A DNA stretch of 64,000 bases from Pseudorhodoferax soli (GTDB lineage Bacteria; Pseudomonadota; Gammaproteobacteria; Burkholderiales; Burkholderiaceae_C): the NCBI RefSeq assembly GCF_003337555.1, contig NZ_QPJK01000007.1:62001-126000 (forward strand), written 5' to 3'. Made by a program: the position numbers and the translations under genes. The notes beneath the pieces are model-generated. The model saw only the letters and a program-made list of their open reading frames with translations, did no database searches and was not told where the DNA came from. Every line of letters begins with the position of its first letter. Positions within the stretch are counted from its first letter, which is position 1. Shown piece by piece: positions 7,364 through 16,789 of the stretch.

Positions 7364-9169
7364 GTGCCGCCGATGCCCGATTTGTTCCGCCCTGCCAGAG
7401 TTCTGTGGTTGTTCTTCATGGTTCTGATGGTCGCAATGGCGACTGGCACAGCGCGCGGCGAAGTGAACTTCCTGCCGGCGGACAAGGCGTTCGCACTGCA
7501 GATTGACCAGAGCACAGGCACAACCGTCCGCTTGTCCTGGACCATCGCACCCGGCTACTACCTCTACCGCGACCGCATCGAAGCCATGACCGACTCGGGC
7601 GCGACAGTGGTCCTCCCCTTGCCCCCCGGGCAGCTGAAGGACGACCCGAACTTCGGTGAGGTTCAGGTCTTCCATCAGGCGGTGTCCACTGAAGCGAAGT
7701 CCTCGGGGGCCAGGGAGCTGACGATCACGTGGCAAGGTTGTGCGGAGGCAGGCCTATGTTATCCACCCCAGAGCAGGACGCTGCCCGTGCAAGGCGGTGC
7801 GGCTTCCGAGCTTGTCGCACCGCCGGGGGCGCCGCCGACCAACGTCGCAGATCCCGCGCAGGCGACGGACAGCGACTACGGGATCTCGCAGATCCTGGCG
7901 AGCCGCTCGCTCGTCTGGACCATTCCTCTTTTCCTCGTGCTCGGCATTGGGCTGGCGTTCACGCCCTGCGTCCTTCCCATGCTTCCTATCGTCTCCGGGA
8001 TGGTTGTCGGCAGCCACGCTACGCAAAGGCGCGCTTTCGTCTTGTCGGGCAGCTACGGCCTGGCCATGGCCTTGACCTATGCGGCCATCGGCGTCGCGGC
8101 GGCCTTGGCCGGCGCCAACCTGCAGGCGGCCCTGCAGAACCAATGGACCATCGCTGCGTTCACGGCGACGTTCGTGCTGCTCGCGATGTCCATGTTCGGC
8201 TTCTTCACGCTGCAGCTGCCAGGCTCCGTCAGGGCTCGGCTCGACAACATCGGACGCGGCACACGCGGGGGCACAGTCGCCGGTGCAGCGGTGTTGGGGC
8301 TGGTTTCGGCACTGTTTGTCGGACCTTGCATGACCGCGCCGCTCGCGGGAACGCTCATGTACATCGCGCAGACCGGCAACGCAGCGCAAGGCGGAATGTT
8401 GCTGTTCGTGCTCGGACTGGGCATGGCCACCCCGCTGGTGCTGGTCTGCACTGTCGGCAGCCGCTTCCTGCCGAAGCCGGGCCCGTGGATGACGCGCGTC
8501 AACGGCGTGTTCGGCTTCGGATTGCTCGCGACCGCGATCTGGATGATTTCTCGCGTCGTGCCTGCTTCGGCCACGTTGGCGTTGGCAGGTGCCTGGATGA
8601 TCACGGTCGCGTTCACGCTGTGGCCCTACAGCGCAGGCAAAAGGAGCCCAAATGTCTCCCGCTGGGGGGTGCTGCAGCGCAGCGGCGCAGCCCTCGCAGG
8701 CATCTGGGGGCTGTCAATGATGCTCGGCTCCGCTGCCGGTGCGTCGAACATGCTCAGGCCGCTGGCCTCGATCGCCGGAACACCATCCGCCGCGGACGAG
8801 ATGCCTTTCGCGAAAGTGCGCAGCGCGGATGGACTGGATCGACAGCTTGCCGCCGCAGTTGCCGAAGGCAAGCCAACAATGGTGGTCTTCTCCGCGGACT
8901 GGTGCACTTCCTGCCGAACCATCGAACGCGAGGTGTTCGACCAGAGTGCCGTGCGCTCGGCACTTTCCGGCTGGAATCTCGTCACGGCAGATGTGACCGA
9001 AGGCGATCCCGATCAGCGCGCGCTGATGCGGAATATGCAAGTGCTCGGACCTCCAACGGTGCTCCTGCTCGATGCGCGTGGTCAGGAGCGCCGGACGCTG
9101 AGACTGGTTGGCGAATTTGGGACGGACACCTTCCTGCGACGGCTGAACGCCAGCGAGTCCGCTTCTTGA
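7364..9169 (+). CDS. dsbD: Thiol:disulfide interchange protein DsbD
   Basis: 601 residues, full length for DsbD, which carries electrons from cytoplasmic thioredoxin across the inner membrane to periplasmic DsbC/DsbG-type proteins. Order: signal peptide (1-31); N-terminal domain with its redox pair C126/C132 (GCAEAGLCYPP); central CcdA-like membrane domain with C202 in FTPCVLPMLPI and C322 in GPCMTAPLAG; C-terminal thioredoxin-like domain with C514/C517 in DWCTSC. All six functional cysteines are present. An ATG nine bases further in (7373) is a possible start. It diverges from the two-component genes and precedes dsbG, as in the dsbRS-dsbDEG locus, though no dsbE-like gene lies between dsbD and dsbG here. 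Confidence 0.93.
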   Translation: MPPMPDLFRPARVLWLFFMVLMVAMATGTARGEVNFLPADKAFALQIDQSTGTTVRLSWTIAPGYYLYRDRIEAMTDSGATVVLPLPPGQLKDDPNFGEVQVFHQAVSTEAKSSGARELTITWQGCAEAGLCYPPQSRTLPVQGGAASELVAPPGAPPTNVADPAQATDSDYGISQILASRSLVWTIPLFLVLGIGLAFTPCVLPMLPIVSGMVVGSHATQRRAFVLSGSYGLAMALTYAAIGVAAALAGANLQAALQNQWTIAAFTATFVLLAMSMFGFFTLQLPGSVRARLDNIGRGTRGGTVAGAAVLGLVSALFVGPCMTAPLAGTLMYIAQTGNAAQGGMLLFVLGLGMATPLVLVCTVGSRFLPKPGPWMTRVNGVFGFGLLATAIWMISRVVPASATLALAGAWMITVAFTLWPYSAGKRSPNVSRWGVLQRSGAALAGIWGLSMMLGSAAGASNMLRPLASIAGTPSAADEMPFAKVRSADGLDRQLAAAVAEGKPTMVVFSADWCTSCRTIEREVFDQSAVRSALSGWNLVTADVTEGDPDQRALMRNMQVLGPPTVLLLDARGQERRTLRLVGEFGTDTFLRRLNASESAS

Positions 9170-9342
9170 CGCAGACATTCGCCTCGAAACGGCGAACTGG
9201 CTGTCCGCAAGTTGCTGCGCGCGTCCACCGTCTCGATGGGCGCGCGTCTCGGCACTACGCGGCGCCGCCAGCGCTGGCCGCCAAGCACACATCCACAAGG
9301 CCCATGCCCCTCCCCCAAACCTCGTCTTAGAAAGCCTCTCTC

Positions 9343-10140
9343 TTGACCTCCGAACTGCCTGGACTTCTTCACCACCTCGCTCGCTGCATGTCCTACGCCG
9401 GACTACTCGTCAGCACATCGCTGTTCGCGCAGGGATCGCCTCTTCCCGCCCCCGTCAGGGCCTTCGAGCAACAGGGCGTGACATTGTTCGGCAGCTTTGA
9501 GTCGGCGAGCGGGCTTCCTGCATGGGCGGCAAGCGTGAACGGACGGCCGCTCTCGATCTACGCGACGCCCGATGGCAAGCATGCTGTGGTCGGAACGATG
9601 TTCAATGCACAAGGCCAGGACGTTGACGAGAAAGCCCTGTTCAAGCTCGTCACCGACGCCAGCTTGAAGGCCCTGCAGAACACCAACTGGCTCATGGACG
9701 GCAACCCGAGCGCGCCGCGCGTGGCCTATGTGTTCACCGACCCCAATTGTCCCTACTGCAACAAGTTCTGGTCCGACGCACGCCCCTGGGTCAGCGCTGG
9801 AAAGGTCCAGCTGCGGCACATTCTGGTCGGCATCATCAAGCCGACGAGCGCTGGCAAGGCCGCGGCGTTGTTGTCGCAGAAGGATCCGGCCGCGGCGCTC
9901 GCAGCCTACGAGCGGACGCTTGCTGGAACGAAGGACAAAGGCGCCAAGGACGCCACCCTCAAGCCGCTGTTGCCGATTCCCGAGCGCATCGCGGAGCAAC
10001 TCAAGGCAAACCAGCGCCTGATGGAGCAGCTCGGCCTTGATGCGACACCCGCGCTCGCCTGGGTTAACGCCGCTGGCAACCTGAAGACGCGCACCGGCGC
10101 TCCGGCGTCCTCACTCATTGAAATCCTCGGGGCGAAGTAG
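9343..10140 (+). CDS. dsbG: Periplasmic thiol:disulfide isomerase/reductase DsbG
   Basis: About 265 residues. The thioredoxin-fold motif TDPNCPYCNKF (C136, C139) has CPYC as in E. coli DsbG. An N-terminal dimerisation-like region (PVRAFEQQGVTLFGSF) and GTPALAWV-type cis-proline segment (DATPALAWV) also fit. DsbG keeps single cysteines of exported proteins reduced and is recycled by DsbD, encoded just upstream with a 173-base gap. The start is uncertain: TTG at 9343 gives a fuller signal peptide, ATG at 9388 (MSYAGLLVS) a short one, and neither has a clear ribosome site. Function is confident, start is not. Confidence 0.88.
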   Translation: MTSELPGLLHHLARCMSYAGLLVSTSLFAQGSPLPAPVRAFEQQGVTLFGSFESASGLPAWAASVNGRPLSIYATPDGKHAVVGTMFNAQGQDVDEKALFKLVTDASLKALQNTNWLMDGNPSAPRVAYVFTDPNCPYCNKFWSDARPWVSAGKVQLRHILVGIIKPTSAGKAAALLSQKDPAAALAAYERTLAGTKDKGAKDATLKPLLPIPERIAEQLKANQRLMEQLGLDATPALAWVNAAGNLKTRTGAPASSLIEILGAK

Positions 10141-10181
10141 CGCGACCAGAACGCCTCTTCGGTCCCAGCGATGCAAATTGC

Positions 10182-10718
10182 TCAGACTGGTAGCGCCTTC
10201 CTCTCACGCCACTCAGCACGGACGAAAGGATCCGTCACCGCGTAGACACGGTGCCCCTTGCGCATGATGAGATTGTCGTCGCGAAGCTCTTCTGCGACCC
10301 GCTGAACCTGGTCTGCCGTGACCTCGCGACCGGCACTCCCGGAATAGGCACTCAAGGCATCCCCCGCGAATAGGCCAGTCACATCGCCGTCCGCGCTTGC
10401 AACGCGGTCGAACACGGCACCAGCCAGGATCCCAAGATCCTCGACCTTGCGCAGTTCCACGTCAGCGGCCGCAGTTCTGAAGGTCGATGCAATCACCGGC
10501 AGGAAACAGTCGGCGTCGGCAGGATCCTCATGCTGCAACTGCCGCAATGCGCGGATCAGCTCCTCCGGCCGACGTCCCAGCACTTCGAACGCTTGAATGG
10601 CGGCCCGCGGGTCGGGAAGGACCTCCGCGCCCTCTGCCTCCATGCTGCGCAGCGCGTACTCGACATAGTCTCCATCCAGTGTTGGATAGTCAACGGACGT
10701 CGCACCGGCAAAAAGCAT
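10182..10718 (-). CDS. Hypothetical protein, possible C-terminal remnant of an ATP-binding protein
   Basis: 178 residues from the ATG at 10718, which has AAGGG four bases upstream. I do not recognise it with confidence. The last ~60 residues (VTADQVQRVAEELRDDNLI then GHRVYAVTDPFVRAEW) look like the winged-helix tail found in some AAA-type ATP-binding proteins. The middle part, beginning FEVLGRRPEELIRALR, also resembles the segment just after such an ATPase core. No Walker motifs exist, so it may be what is left of a longer gene. It converges on dsbG with a 41-base gap and shares no obvious link with it. Confidence 0.5.
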   Translation of the reverse strand: MLFAGATSVDYPTLDGDYVEYALRSMEAEGAEVLPDPRAAIQAFEVLGRRPEELIRALRQLQHEDPADADCFLPVIASTFRTAAADVELRKVEDLGILAGAVFDRVASADGDVTGLFAGDALSAYSGSAGREVTADQVQRVAEELRDDNLIMRKGHRVYAVTDPFVRAEWRERKALPV

Positions 10719-10887
10719 GCCGCCCTTACAGGGGCACCTTAGCAGCTGATGCACAGCCGTCAAGCCGTTGCGAGCGAATCGCTGCGCCGGACAGTCCGCG
10801 GTGATAACTTGAACACGACCAGGCTGCGGTCAGCCTCCACGAGGTCGCGTGATGCGGCTTGCCAGCGTCCGCGCCAACGGCTCGATC

Positions 10888-11664
10888 TCAGCGGTTCTTG
10901 AATTCAGGCTTGCGCTTGTCGATAAACGCAGCCATGCCTTCCTTCTGGTCCTCTGTCGCGAAGGTCGAGTGGAAAAGGCGTCGCTCGAAATGGATGCCTT
11001 CGGCCAGGGTCGTCTCGTAGGCCCGGTTCACCGAGTCCTTGGCCATCATCACCACCGGCAGCGAAAGCTCGGCGATGCGGTTGGCGAGCGCCATCGCTTC
11101 GCTCATCAGGTCGGCGGCCGGCACCACCCGCGAAACGAGGCCGCTGCGCTCGGCCTCTTCCGCATGCATGGTGCGGCCGGAAAGAACCATCTCCATGGCC
11201 TTGGGCTTGCCGACGAGGCGCGTCAGGCGCTGCGTGCCACCGGCACCCGGAATGGTTCCAATGGTGATCTCCGGCTGGCCGAAACGGGCGGTATCCGCGG
11301 CCAAGATGATGTCGCACATCATCGCCAGCTCGCACCCGCCGCCGAGGGCGTAACCCGCAACAGCTGCGATGGTGGGCTTACGGAAGCGGGTGATGCGCTC
11401 CCAGGTGGCAGTGATGAAGTCCTGCTTGTAGACATCCATGTAGTTCCAGTCGCGCATCGCCTTGATGTCCGCGCCGGCGGCGAAGGCCTTCTCATTGCCC
11501 GTCAGCAGCAGCACCGCGACGCTCTCGTCTACTTCCAGTTCGTCCAGCGCTGACCCGAGCTCACGGGTCAAGTCTGGGGACAGGGCATTGAGTGCCTTGG
11601 GACGGTTCAGCATGATCAAGGCAACCTTGCCCTGCTTCTCGACGATGATGTTCTCGTAGTTCAT
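10888..11664 (-). CDS. Enoyl-CoA hydratase
   Basis: 258 residues, the standard size for short-chain enoyl-CoA hydratases, which add water to trans-2-enoyl-CoA in beta-oxidation. The oxyanion-hole motif AAGADIKAM and the catalytic glutamates E112 ([11 protein letters not shown]) and E132 (FGQPEITIG), spaced 20 residues as in the rat enzyme, are intact, followed by the usual GAGGTQRL. It stands alone on its strand, divergent from a LysR gene at 11894, which may control it. The sequence is close to the general-purpose hydratase found across proteobacteria; substrate chain length cannot be read. Confidence is high. Confidence 0.93.
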   Translation of the reverse strand: MNYENIIVEKQGKVALIMLNRPKALNALSPDLTRELGSALDELEVDESVAVLLLTGNEKAFAAGADIKAMRDWNYMDVYKQDFITATWERITRFRKPTIAAVAGYALGGGCELAMMCDIILAADTARFGQPEITIGTIPGAGGTQRLTRLVGKPKAMEMVLSGRTMHAEEAERSGLVSRVVPAADLMSEAMALANRIAELSLPVVMMAKDSVNRAYETTLAEGIHFERRLFHSTFATEDQKEGMAAFIDKRKPEFKNR

Positions 11665-11876
11665 TGTGGTCTCAGTTCAGGTTGATCCAGCGTCACGCGA
11701 GCCTTCATGCTGCGCAGCACAGGTCCGCGCGACCAGCCGGGAGCACCGCCGATGCAAAGACTTAGCGTTGCGGAACAGGAGGATCCCGGGGACACAATCG
11801 CCGCGGTGGACGGCTTGTGCGCGCGGATTCTGTCGTTGCATTGAAGAGGACTCAATAGACAGAACTGACTTTGACC

Positions 11877-11890
11877 TTGCAAAATTGCAA
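11877..11890. promoter_or_regulatory. TTGCAA-AA-TTGCAA repeat in LysR leader
   Basis: Two copies of the self-complementary hexamer TTGCAA, separated by AA, end three bases before the LysR start codon at 11894 and lie in the 230-base divergent spacer with the enoyl-CoA hydratase gene. It could be an autoregulatory operator. It is short and AT-containing, so chance cannot be excluded. Confidence 0.35.
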
Positions 11891-11893
11891 CGC

Positions 11894-12784
11894 ATGGATT
11901 GGGACCATCTCCGCTTCTTCCTCGAGCTCGCGCGTACCGGCAAACTAGTGACCGCTGCCAGGAGACTCGAAGTCGATCAGGCCACTGTTTCCAGACGCAT
12001 CCAAGCGTTGGAAAAGCGCCTGGGCACCGCCTTGTTCCTCCGAACGTCGTCCGGCATGGAACTCAGCGAGGCGGGCCAACGGCTTCTTCCCGATGCGCAA
12101 GTCATCGAGGCAGCCGCAGGAAGAGTGCTAGGGCTCTCCGGCGGACCCGGCGACGGGCTTGCGGGCGCCGTTCGCGTCGGTACTACGGAGGGCTTCGGCG
12201 CGACGGTGCTTGCACCGCAACTCGGCGCATTCGCCGCCAGACACCCTCACCTGTCGATCGATCTTGTCGCCGTGTCTGCCGTGGTCAGCATCTCTCGTCG
12301 CGAAGCCGACATCGTGATCTCTCTGGAGCGCCCTCTCCGCGGCCCGTTCGTCGTGACCAAGCTATGCGAGTACGTTCTGCGCCTGTATGGCTCTCAAACA
12401 TACCTGGGACGCCATCCCAAGCTGCGCCGCGTGGCTGACCTTGAGCACCATACGCTGATCGGCTACGTCGATGACCTGCTCTTCAGCAAGCAACTGCAAT
12501 TCGTCAATGAGATCCAGCCGCGCGAGCGATTCGCACTGCGCAGTACCAGCGTGGTCGCTCAGCTCAACGCGGCGGCCGCAGGCGTGGGGCTGTGCGTGCT
12601 TCCCGCCTTCCTCGCCGACCGCTGTCCCGAACTCAAACCCGTTCTGTCCTCCCAACTTCGGTTTCATCGCACGTTCTGGATGTCGATGCCCGAGGAGGTG
12701 AAGCAGCTGTCGCGAATGCGTGCAACCTGGGACTTTCTGCGCGATGTGGTCGCGCGCCAGCAGGAACTTCTCGTGCCCCGCTGA
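11894..12784 (+). CDS. LysR family transcriptional regulator
   Basis: 296 residues. An N-terminal winged HTH (WDHLRFFLELARTGKLVTAA, then VDQATVSRRIQALEKRLG) is followed by a periplasmic-binding-like effector domain. The frame is open upstream to 11666, but the ATG at 11894 is where LysR proteins normally begin. The sequence LEVDQATVSRRI with DWDHLRFFLELA is typical of a LysR subgroup common in Burkholderiales. It diverges from the enoyl-CoA hydratase gene, so control of that gene is plausible; the effector is unknown. Its end is followed by a long non-coding stretch and the convergent AT-richer island. Confidence 0.88.
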   Translation: MDWDHLRFFLELARTGKLVTAARRLEVDQATVSRRIQALEKRLGTALFLRTSSGMELSEAGQRLLPDAQVIEAAAGRVLGLSGGPGDGLAGAVRVGTTEGFGATVLAPQLGAFAARHPHLSIDLVAVSAVVSISRREADIVISLERPLRGPFVVTKLCEYVLRLYGSQTYLGRHPKLRRVADLEHHTLIGYVDDLLFSKQLQFVNEIQPRERFALRSTSVVAQLNAAAAGVGLCVLPAFLADRCPELKPVLSSQLRFHRTFWMSMPEEVKQLSRMRATWDFLRDVVARQQELLVPR

Positions 12785-13313
12785 CCGTCCAGGTGACAGG
12801 CCTGGATCGGCACCGGGTTCTGGTTCAGCGCCGTGCTGCCCGTTCCTCGGCATAGGGTGCCGCCTGCGGCAGCCTGATGCTCGCGTGCTTGTGGTCTGCC
12901 CCAACGATGGGGGCAACAATTTGACGTCAGCGCAAGGACAAAGCTCAATTCAAATTGAACTCAACGCACGCCTTTGACAGACAAATAATCTTATTATCAT
13001 GCGGCTTCCAACGCCAGTTGCGATAATAACGCAACCCTACCGCCCAGCGGCGCAAAGACTTCTCGCCTTCGATCGACTCCATGCCTATGGGTTACGACCC
13101 AATTCGCCCGATCCAACGGGAACTACCACTTCTTCGTCGGATCAACAATTCAGAAAGTGCGAAGTGGGGATTTCAATCCTGTGCATATTTCTATTGGAAA
13201 TTTAAAATAAACCCCCTCGGCGACATCTCCCGAGAAGCAACTGGGCAAGGCTAGTCGCTCCCACCCCGCGAGCCACCTCAAAAACTCAGTCGAGCACGCC
13301 AGCGGGGTGAACA
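12785..13313. other. Non-coding stretch entering the AT-richer island
   Basis: About 530 bases with no supported gene. Base composition shifts visibly to AT from about 12940. A sigma-70-like pair, TTGACA at 12974-12979 and TATCAT at 12995-13000, has a short 15-base spacer and points at a 68-codon ORF (12999-13205) that resembles nothing known. This may mark the edge of acquired DNA. Confidence 0.5.
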
Positions 13314-14678
13314 TCACTGGTCGACCACCGAGACCAATTTGATCAGACGCCACCCTCCAGCACCATGCTCGGCCACAAGACCAACGGTGTCGTACGGTGC
13401 ATGCTTGAGCCGAAGCAAAGCAACCGCCTCAATTCCACCTGCGACTGCCGTTCGGCGCACGATGTACCCGAGAAGCGGCGAAGGCGATGTCCCTTTCGCA
13501 ACCAAAGGCGTAAGGCTCTCCCAAGGTCGCTCGCTTCGCAAAATCGGTACCCCCTTGCGATGAAGCAGCCGATCGATTTGAGAATGCTGTGATCTGCTAA
13601 ACGGAGCTGGTGCGTGAGCAAGCTGCGCGACCAAAGCGTGGTCCTGAACCAACCATAGCTTCAAGCGTGCGCTCAACTCCCGCACACGGGCCACATCAGA
13701 GCGCTCCAAATTTCGCGGGCCATTGGCACCCTTGAATGCATCAGCAGCTACTTTGTCGACGTCTTCAGCGGTCAACCATCGTTCGATAACATGGTCGAAA
13801 AACTGTCGGAGATCATCGGGAATTTCCCACTGCCGCGATTTGATGGCCGATAGCGATGGCAAGTTCCGTTGCGAATCGCCACGCTCGGTCGACCAGTTCC
13901 CATCCGGAATGCTGATTCCCTTTAGAAACTCAGTTTCAGAGATCCCGCGAGCGCGGAACCAAAGCTGCTTCGCTCCCTTCGTTCTTGCGGACGAGAAGTC
14001 CGATATCTCCGGAAGCAGTTCGCTCTCAGAGCGGGCGACTCGCTCCCTGCCTCCTATCGCAGGAAATCTCCTCAAAGCGTCGTATGTCGCAAGAGCAGCG
14101 GACATGATTGACTCCGAATGAGATGGTGTGACTCGTCGTCCATGAGGATCTTCCGCGGCAAGTACGTCAGGTGATTGCTCCTGCGGGACCGAGGAAGAAC
14201 AAATAGTGAAGCCAGCCAAGCGGCTTTCCAGGGAACCTCCCGCATGTGCGAATGAATCCTGCAAAGGGTGCAATGCCTGACCCAACAGTCCAAGCATCTG
14301 ACCTTCCTTCCCTTTCGACTCCTGCAGTACCATTCTTAGCGCGGCGGTAGCCGCATCACCGCCACCTTCTACGGTCGATTCCCCATGAGAGGGGAAGTGC
14401 TTGTCTTTAATTCGTTGGACCGCCTCACGATCCGGAGCAAGGCAAGCGTAGTCAAGGACAAGGTCTAGATGGCCCATGGCGCCGGAATCAACTCGATAGT
14501 TTCCTACTGCTACAGCATTCGCCTCGAAATCTCGATAGCCCGCCTGCAATGCAAGCCATTTCGTGAGGCCGTAATGCACATCCGCTTCAAAAGCTATCGA
14601 GTTCTCACTTGCAAGAGAAATCAAAAAGGCGGCACTCCACACGCCATAGTGGCGTAGCCGAGGATAAAAACGTTTCAT
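13314..14678 (-). CDS. Exported protein with zinc phospholipase C-like motif
   Basis: 454 residues. A signal peptide (to about residue 30, ending NSIAFEA) precedes a mostly helical protein. H35 lies in FEADVHYGLTKWLA, and HPLQDSFAH gives H137, D141 and H145, the HxxxDxxxH pattern seen in zinc-dependent phospholipase C/S1-P1 nuclease-like folds; D64, H70, H93 and H98 are further possible ligands. I infer a secreted metal-dependent hydrolase of unknown substrate. The last ~90 residues look like a separate small domain. It is the last gene of a four-gene set and begins three bases after the membrane protein's stop, so they are surely co-transcribed. Codon use and base composition are AT-richer than the window. 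Confidence 0.65.
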   Translation of the reverse strand: MKRFYPRLRHYGVWSAAFLISLASENSIAFEADVHYGLTKWLALQAGYRDFEANAVAVGNYRVDSGAMGHLDLVLDYACLAPDREAVQRIKDKHFPSHGESTVEGGGDAATAALRMVLQESKGKEGQMLGLLGQALHPLQDSFAHAGGSLESRLAGFTICSSSVPQEQSPDVLAAEDPHGRRVTPSHSESIMSAALATYDALRRFPAIGGRERVARSESELLPEISDFSSARTKGAKQLWFRARGISETEFLKGISIPDGNWSTERGDSQRNLPSLSAIKSRQWEIPDDLRQFFDHVIERWLTAEDVDKVAADAFKGANGPRNLERSDVARVRELSARLKLWLVQDHALVAQLAHAPAPFSRSQHSQIDRLLHRKGVPILRSERPWESLTPLVAKGTSPSPLLGYIVRRTAVAGGIEAVALLRLKHAPYDTVGLVAEHGAGGWRLIKLVSVVDQ

Positions 14679-14681
14679 TGG

Positions 14682-16127
14682 CTAGGATGTCAGAGGAAGA
14701 GAAAGAATCCAAAGACCGAGCCAGGTGAAGATCATCATCAAGACGAGCATGGGAATCTGGCTGAATACAGCGGCTCTAGCGTCGCGAAACATCCGCAAGG
14801 CGAGAACATGTGCCACGAACACGCTTACGACGTGCCCTGCGATGATGGATGCTACTTGAGTATTCCAGACGTTTCCCATATCGAGGATGACAAGCCCGCC
14901 CCCCGCCCCTCGGGTTCCAAAAACATCCCAGCCAAAGCCCAGAGGATCCGATGCCAATCGGTATAACTGACCGATGTATGCCACCAAAAGGGTGTAGTAA
15001 TGAGAGAAATGGTAGACGAATGCGATCGGCACCAAGGAAATGCCAAAAATCTTCGCCAACTCCAGAGTCCCCAACCTCGTTCTTCCGATTTTTCTGCAAA
15101 GCTTGCAGGCAACAAGGAATAGTCCAATGTACAGAAATGGCGACAAAAGCAATGCCAGCCATTGCCAAATCGCAAAAATGGAAATCGCATGAGACAAGTC
15201 GCGCCCTCCACCTGTTGCGATCAACGGCTTCAAATGAGGATAGATCTCTGCCCAATAGATCCGAGCCCAGAACAAGGTGTTATGAATTCCATCGAAGCTC
15301 GTGGACGACAGCATGAAGCAAATGACCAGCACAGCGGTAAAGCTAGAAAGGCGACTCCCATGCTCCAGCAATCCCTCAACTGGTGCGCGAAATCGCACGC
15401 TGACCAGCGGCCGCCCGCTTGGGTTTTTTGTGATCTTCCAAGCCAGAGGCGAAATCAGGGAAATCTGCCGAAACATGATCGAGAAGAACTCCGCACGCCG
15501 AATCCAGGCTCTTGCGCCGAATGCAATGGAGCCGGCAATGATGATCGAGGTATAAGAGATTAATGCGATCGATAGCCCGCCCGGCTTTAAGTCGGCAAAG
15601 AGTTCAATGTAGATGAAGGATAAGAACAGAAGAAAGGCGGGCCAACACCCCACCCAGCTGGGAATCTGGATCACCGGAGATTGGCACATGCGGTCCACCA
15701 TTCGTCCAATCGTGCTCCAGGGATTGAGAATGATGAACACGTCGCCGAAGACTGCGGTCGCATAGGGGAGCAGCAACACAAATCCAACCCAGAACATTGT
15801 CATGTTTAGGTTGTCTGCGGCCCGCTGCACGCCAAACAATCCACACAGAATGCATATAAGAAGACAGCCGACTCCAAATAAAGATCCAATTCGAAGAACC
15901 TCGTTCGGAACGGCATGCTCCTCGCTGCGACGCAGGCGCCGTGGAGCACTTCGTGCGCGAAGGAATAGTCCCGACAAGAGAAAGGTCGCAAGCAACGCTC
16001 CAACCGCCGACCAAGCATAGGTCGCGAAGGGCACTGGCAGCGTATACGATTGGACGAAGAAGTGGGCAGATGCGGGAACGCAAAAAAATGCGGCCGCCGC
16101 TGCCGCATGCGAGGGATGAACCTTCAT
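14682..16127 (-). CDS. Multi-pass membrane protein of unknown function
   Basis: 481 residues from the ATG at 16127. The N-terminus looks like a signal segment ending ASAHFF, followed by VQSYTLPVPFATYAW and roughly ten to twelve hydrophobic helices over the whole length. I recall this N-terminal pattern from membrane proteins that databases label fenitrothion hydrolase, but the link is from memory and weak. No catalytic motif is evident; histidines occur near helix ends (FVYHFSHYY, AGHVVSVFVAHV) and could bind metal or haem. It sits between the cupredoxin-like gene and the phospholipase-like gene in one AT-richer operon. An alternative ATG at 16202 would add 25 non-hydrophobic residues and lacks a ribosome site. 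Confidence 0.7.
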   Translation of the reverse strand: MKVHPSHAAAAAAFFCVPASAHFFVQSYTLPVPFATYAWSAVGALLATFLLSGLFLRARSAPRRLRRSEEHAVPNEVLRIGSLFGVGCLLICILCGLFGVQRAADNLNMTMFWVGFVLLLPYATAVFGDVFIILNPWSTIGRMVDRMCQSPVIQIPSWVGCWPAFLLFLSFIYIELFADLKPGGLSIALISYTSIIIAGSIAFGARAWIRRAEFFSIMFRQISLISPLAWKITKNPSGRPLVSVRFRAPVEGLLEHGSRLSSFTAVLVICFMLSSTSFDGIHNTLFWARIYWAEIYPHLKPLIATGGGRDLSHAISIFAIWQWLALLLSPFLYIGLFLVACKLCRKIGRTRLGTLELAKIFGISLVPIAFVYHFSHYYTLLVAYIGQLYRLASDPLGFGWDVFGTRGAGGGLVILDMGNVWNTQVASIIAGHVVSVFVAHVLALRMFRDARAAVFSQIPMLVLMMIFTWLGLWILSLPLTS

Positions 16128-16241
16128 TCTGCCTAATCGTTCATGCTCTGAGGCGTCGATTTCTCTATTGCACAACCAATAATTTCCATTTTCGACCAAC
16201 ATCTAAACCAATATTCCACAACCCTCTTTTTGCAACAGCTG

Positions 16242-16727
16242 TTAGCCATAGATCTCAAGCACAGAAATCTCGAAGTGGGACATATCCTCTCCATGGAAAT
16301 GCAAGGGAAACCGACCGGAATATATTGCCTTGAACCTGACTACTTCGGCTCTGGACGGATCTATGCGAACGAGCTCGCTGAGGCCATGGACCGCTAGAGC
16401 GCCCTTCCGGCCAGAGGACACGCGAAACTCAATCACCTGATTCTTGCCAACTTTTCTAGATCGCTGTTTCTGTTCATCCAGCACAGCGGAATCGGGGTTC
16501 GACATTGGAACGATGGCATCAATGATTTCGTCGGCCCGCGTTGTGGGCTCGACGATGGCTTCCGGAGGAACCGTTACGCAGTAGTCAGCAAACATGTCTA
16601 CTTCAGCCCGCTCACTCCTTCCGAGCGAGAACCGACTTCTTGCAAATGCAACTACTCCACCGGCAGAGACGCAGCCAAGTGCAAGTAACAAGCGGCGCTT
16701 GGAATTTCTTGTCGCACGGTTATTCAT
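16242..16727 (-). CDS. Small anchored histidine-rich, possibly cupredoxin-like protein
   Basis: 161 residues from the ATG at 16727. A basic N-terminus (SKRRLLLALG) and hydrophobic segment suggest export or an N-terminal anchor. The C-terminal ~65 residues read like a cupredoxin strand set: H114 in LAVHGLSELV, then FPLHFHGEDMSHFEI with H143, H145, M149 and H151. There is no cysteine in the usual blue-copper position, so it is not a classic type 1 site. I infer a periplasmic metal-, perhaps copper-binding protein. It lies 62 bases after the LVIVD lipoprotein gene and 114 bases before the membrane protein gene, all on one strand. Confidence 0.55.
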   Translation of the reverse strand: MNNRATRNSKRRLLLALGCVSAGGVVAFARSRFSLGRSERAEVDMFADYCVTVPPEAIVEPTTRADEIIDAIVPMSNPDSAVLDEQKQRSRKVGKNQVIEFRVSSGRKGALAVHGLSELVRIDPSRAEVVRFKAIYSGRFPLHFHGEDMSHFEISVLEIYG

Positions 16728-16789
16728 CGAAGCAGACCCTCCCAAACGGGGCGCCACAATCCGGCGCCCTTCGCTTAGATCAGAATGAA

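Noticed and set aside
12999-13205. 68-codon plus-strand ORF after a sigma-70-like sequence
   Set aside because: No ribosome site, no family similarity, and the promoter spacer is only 15 bases.
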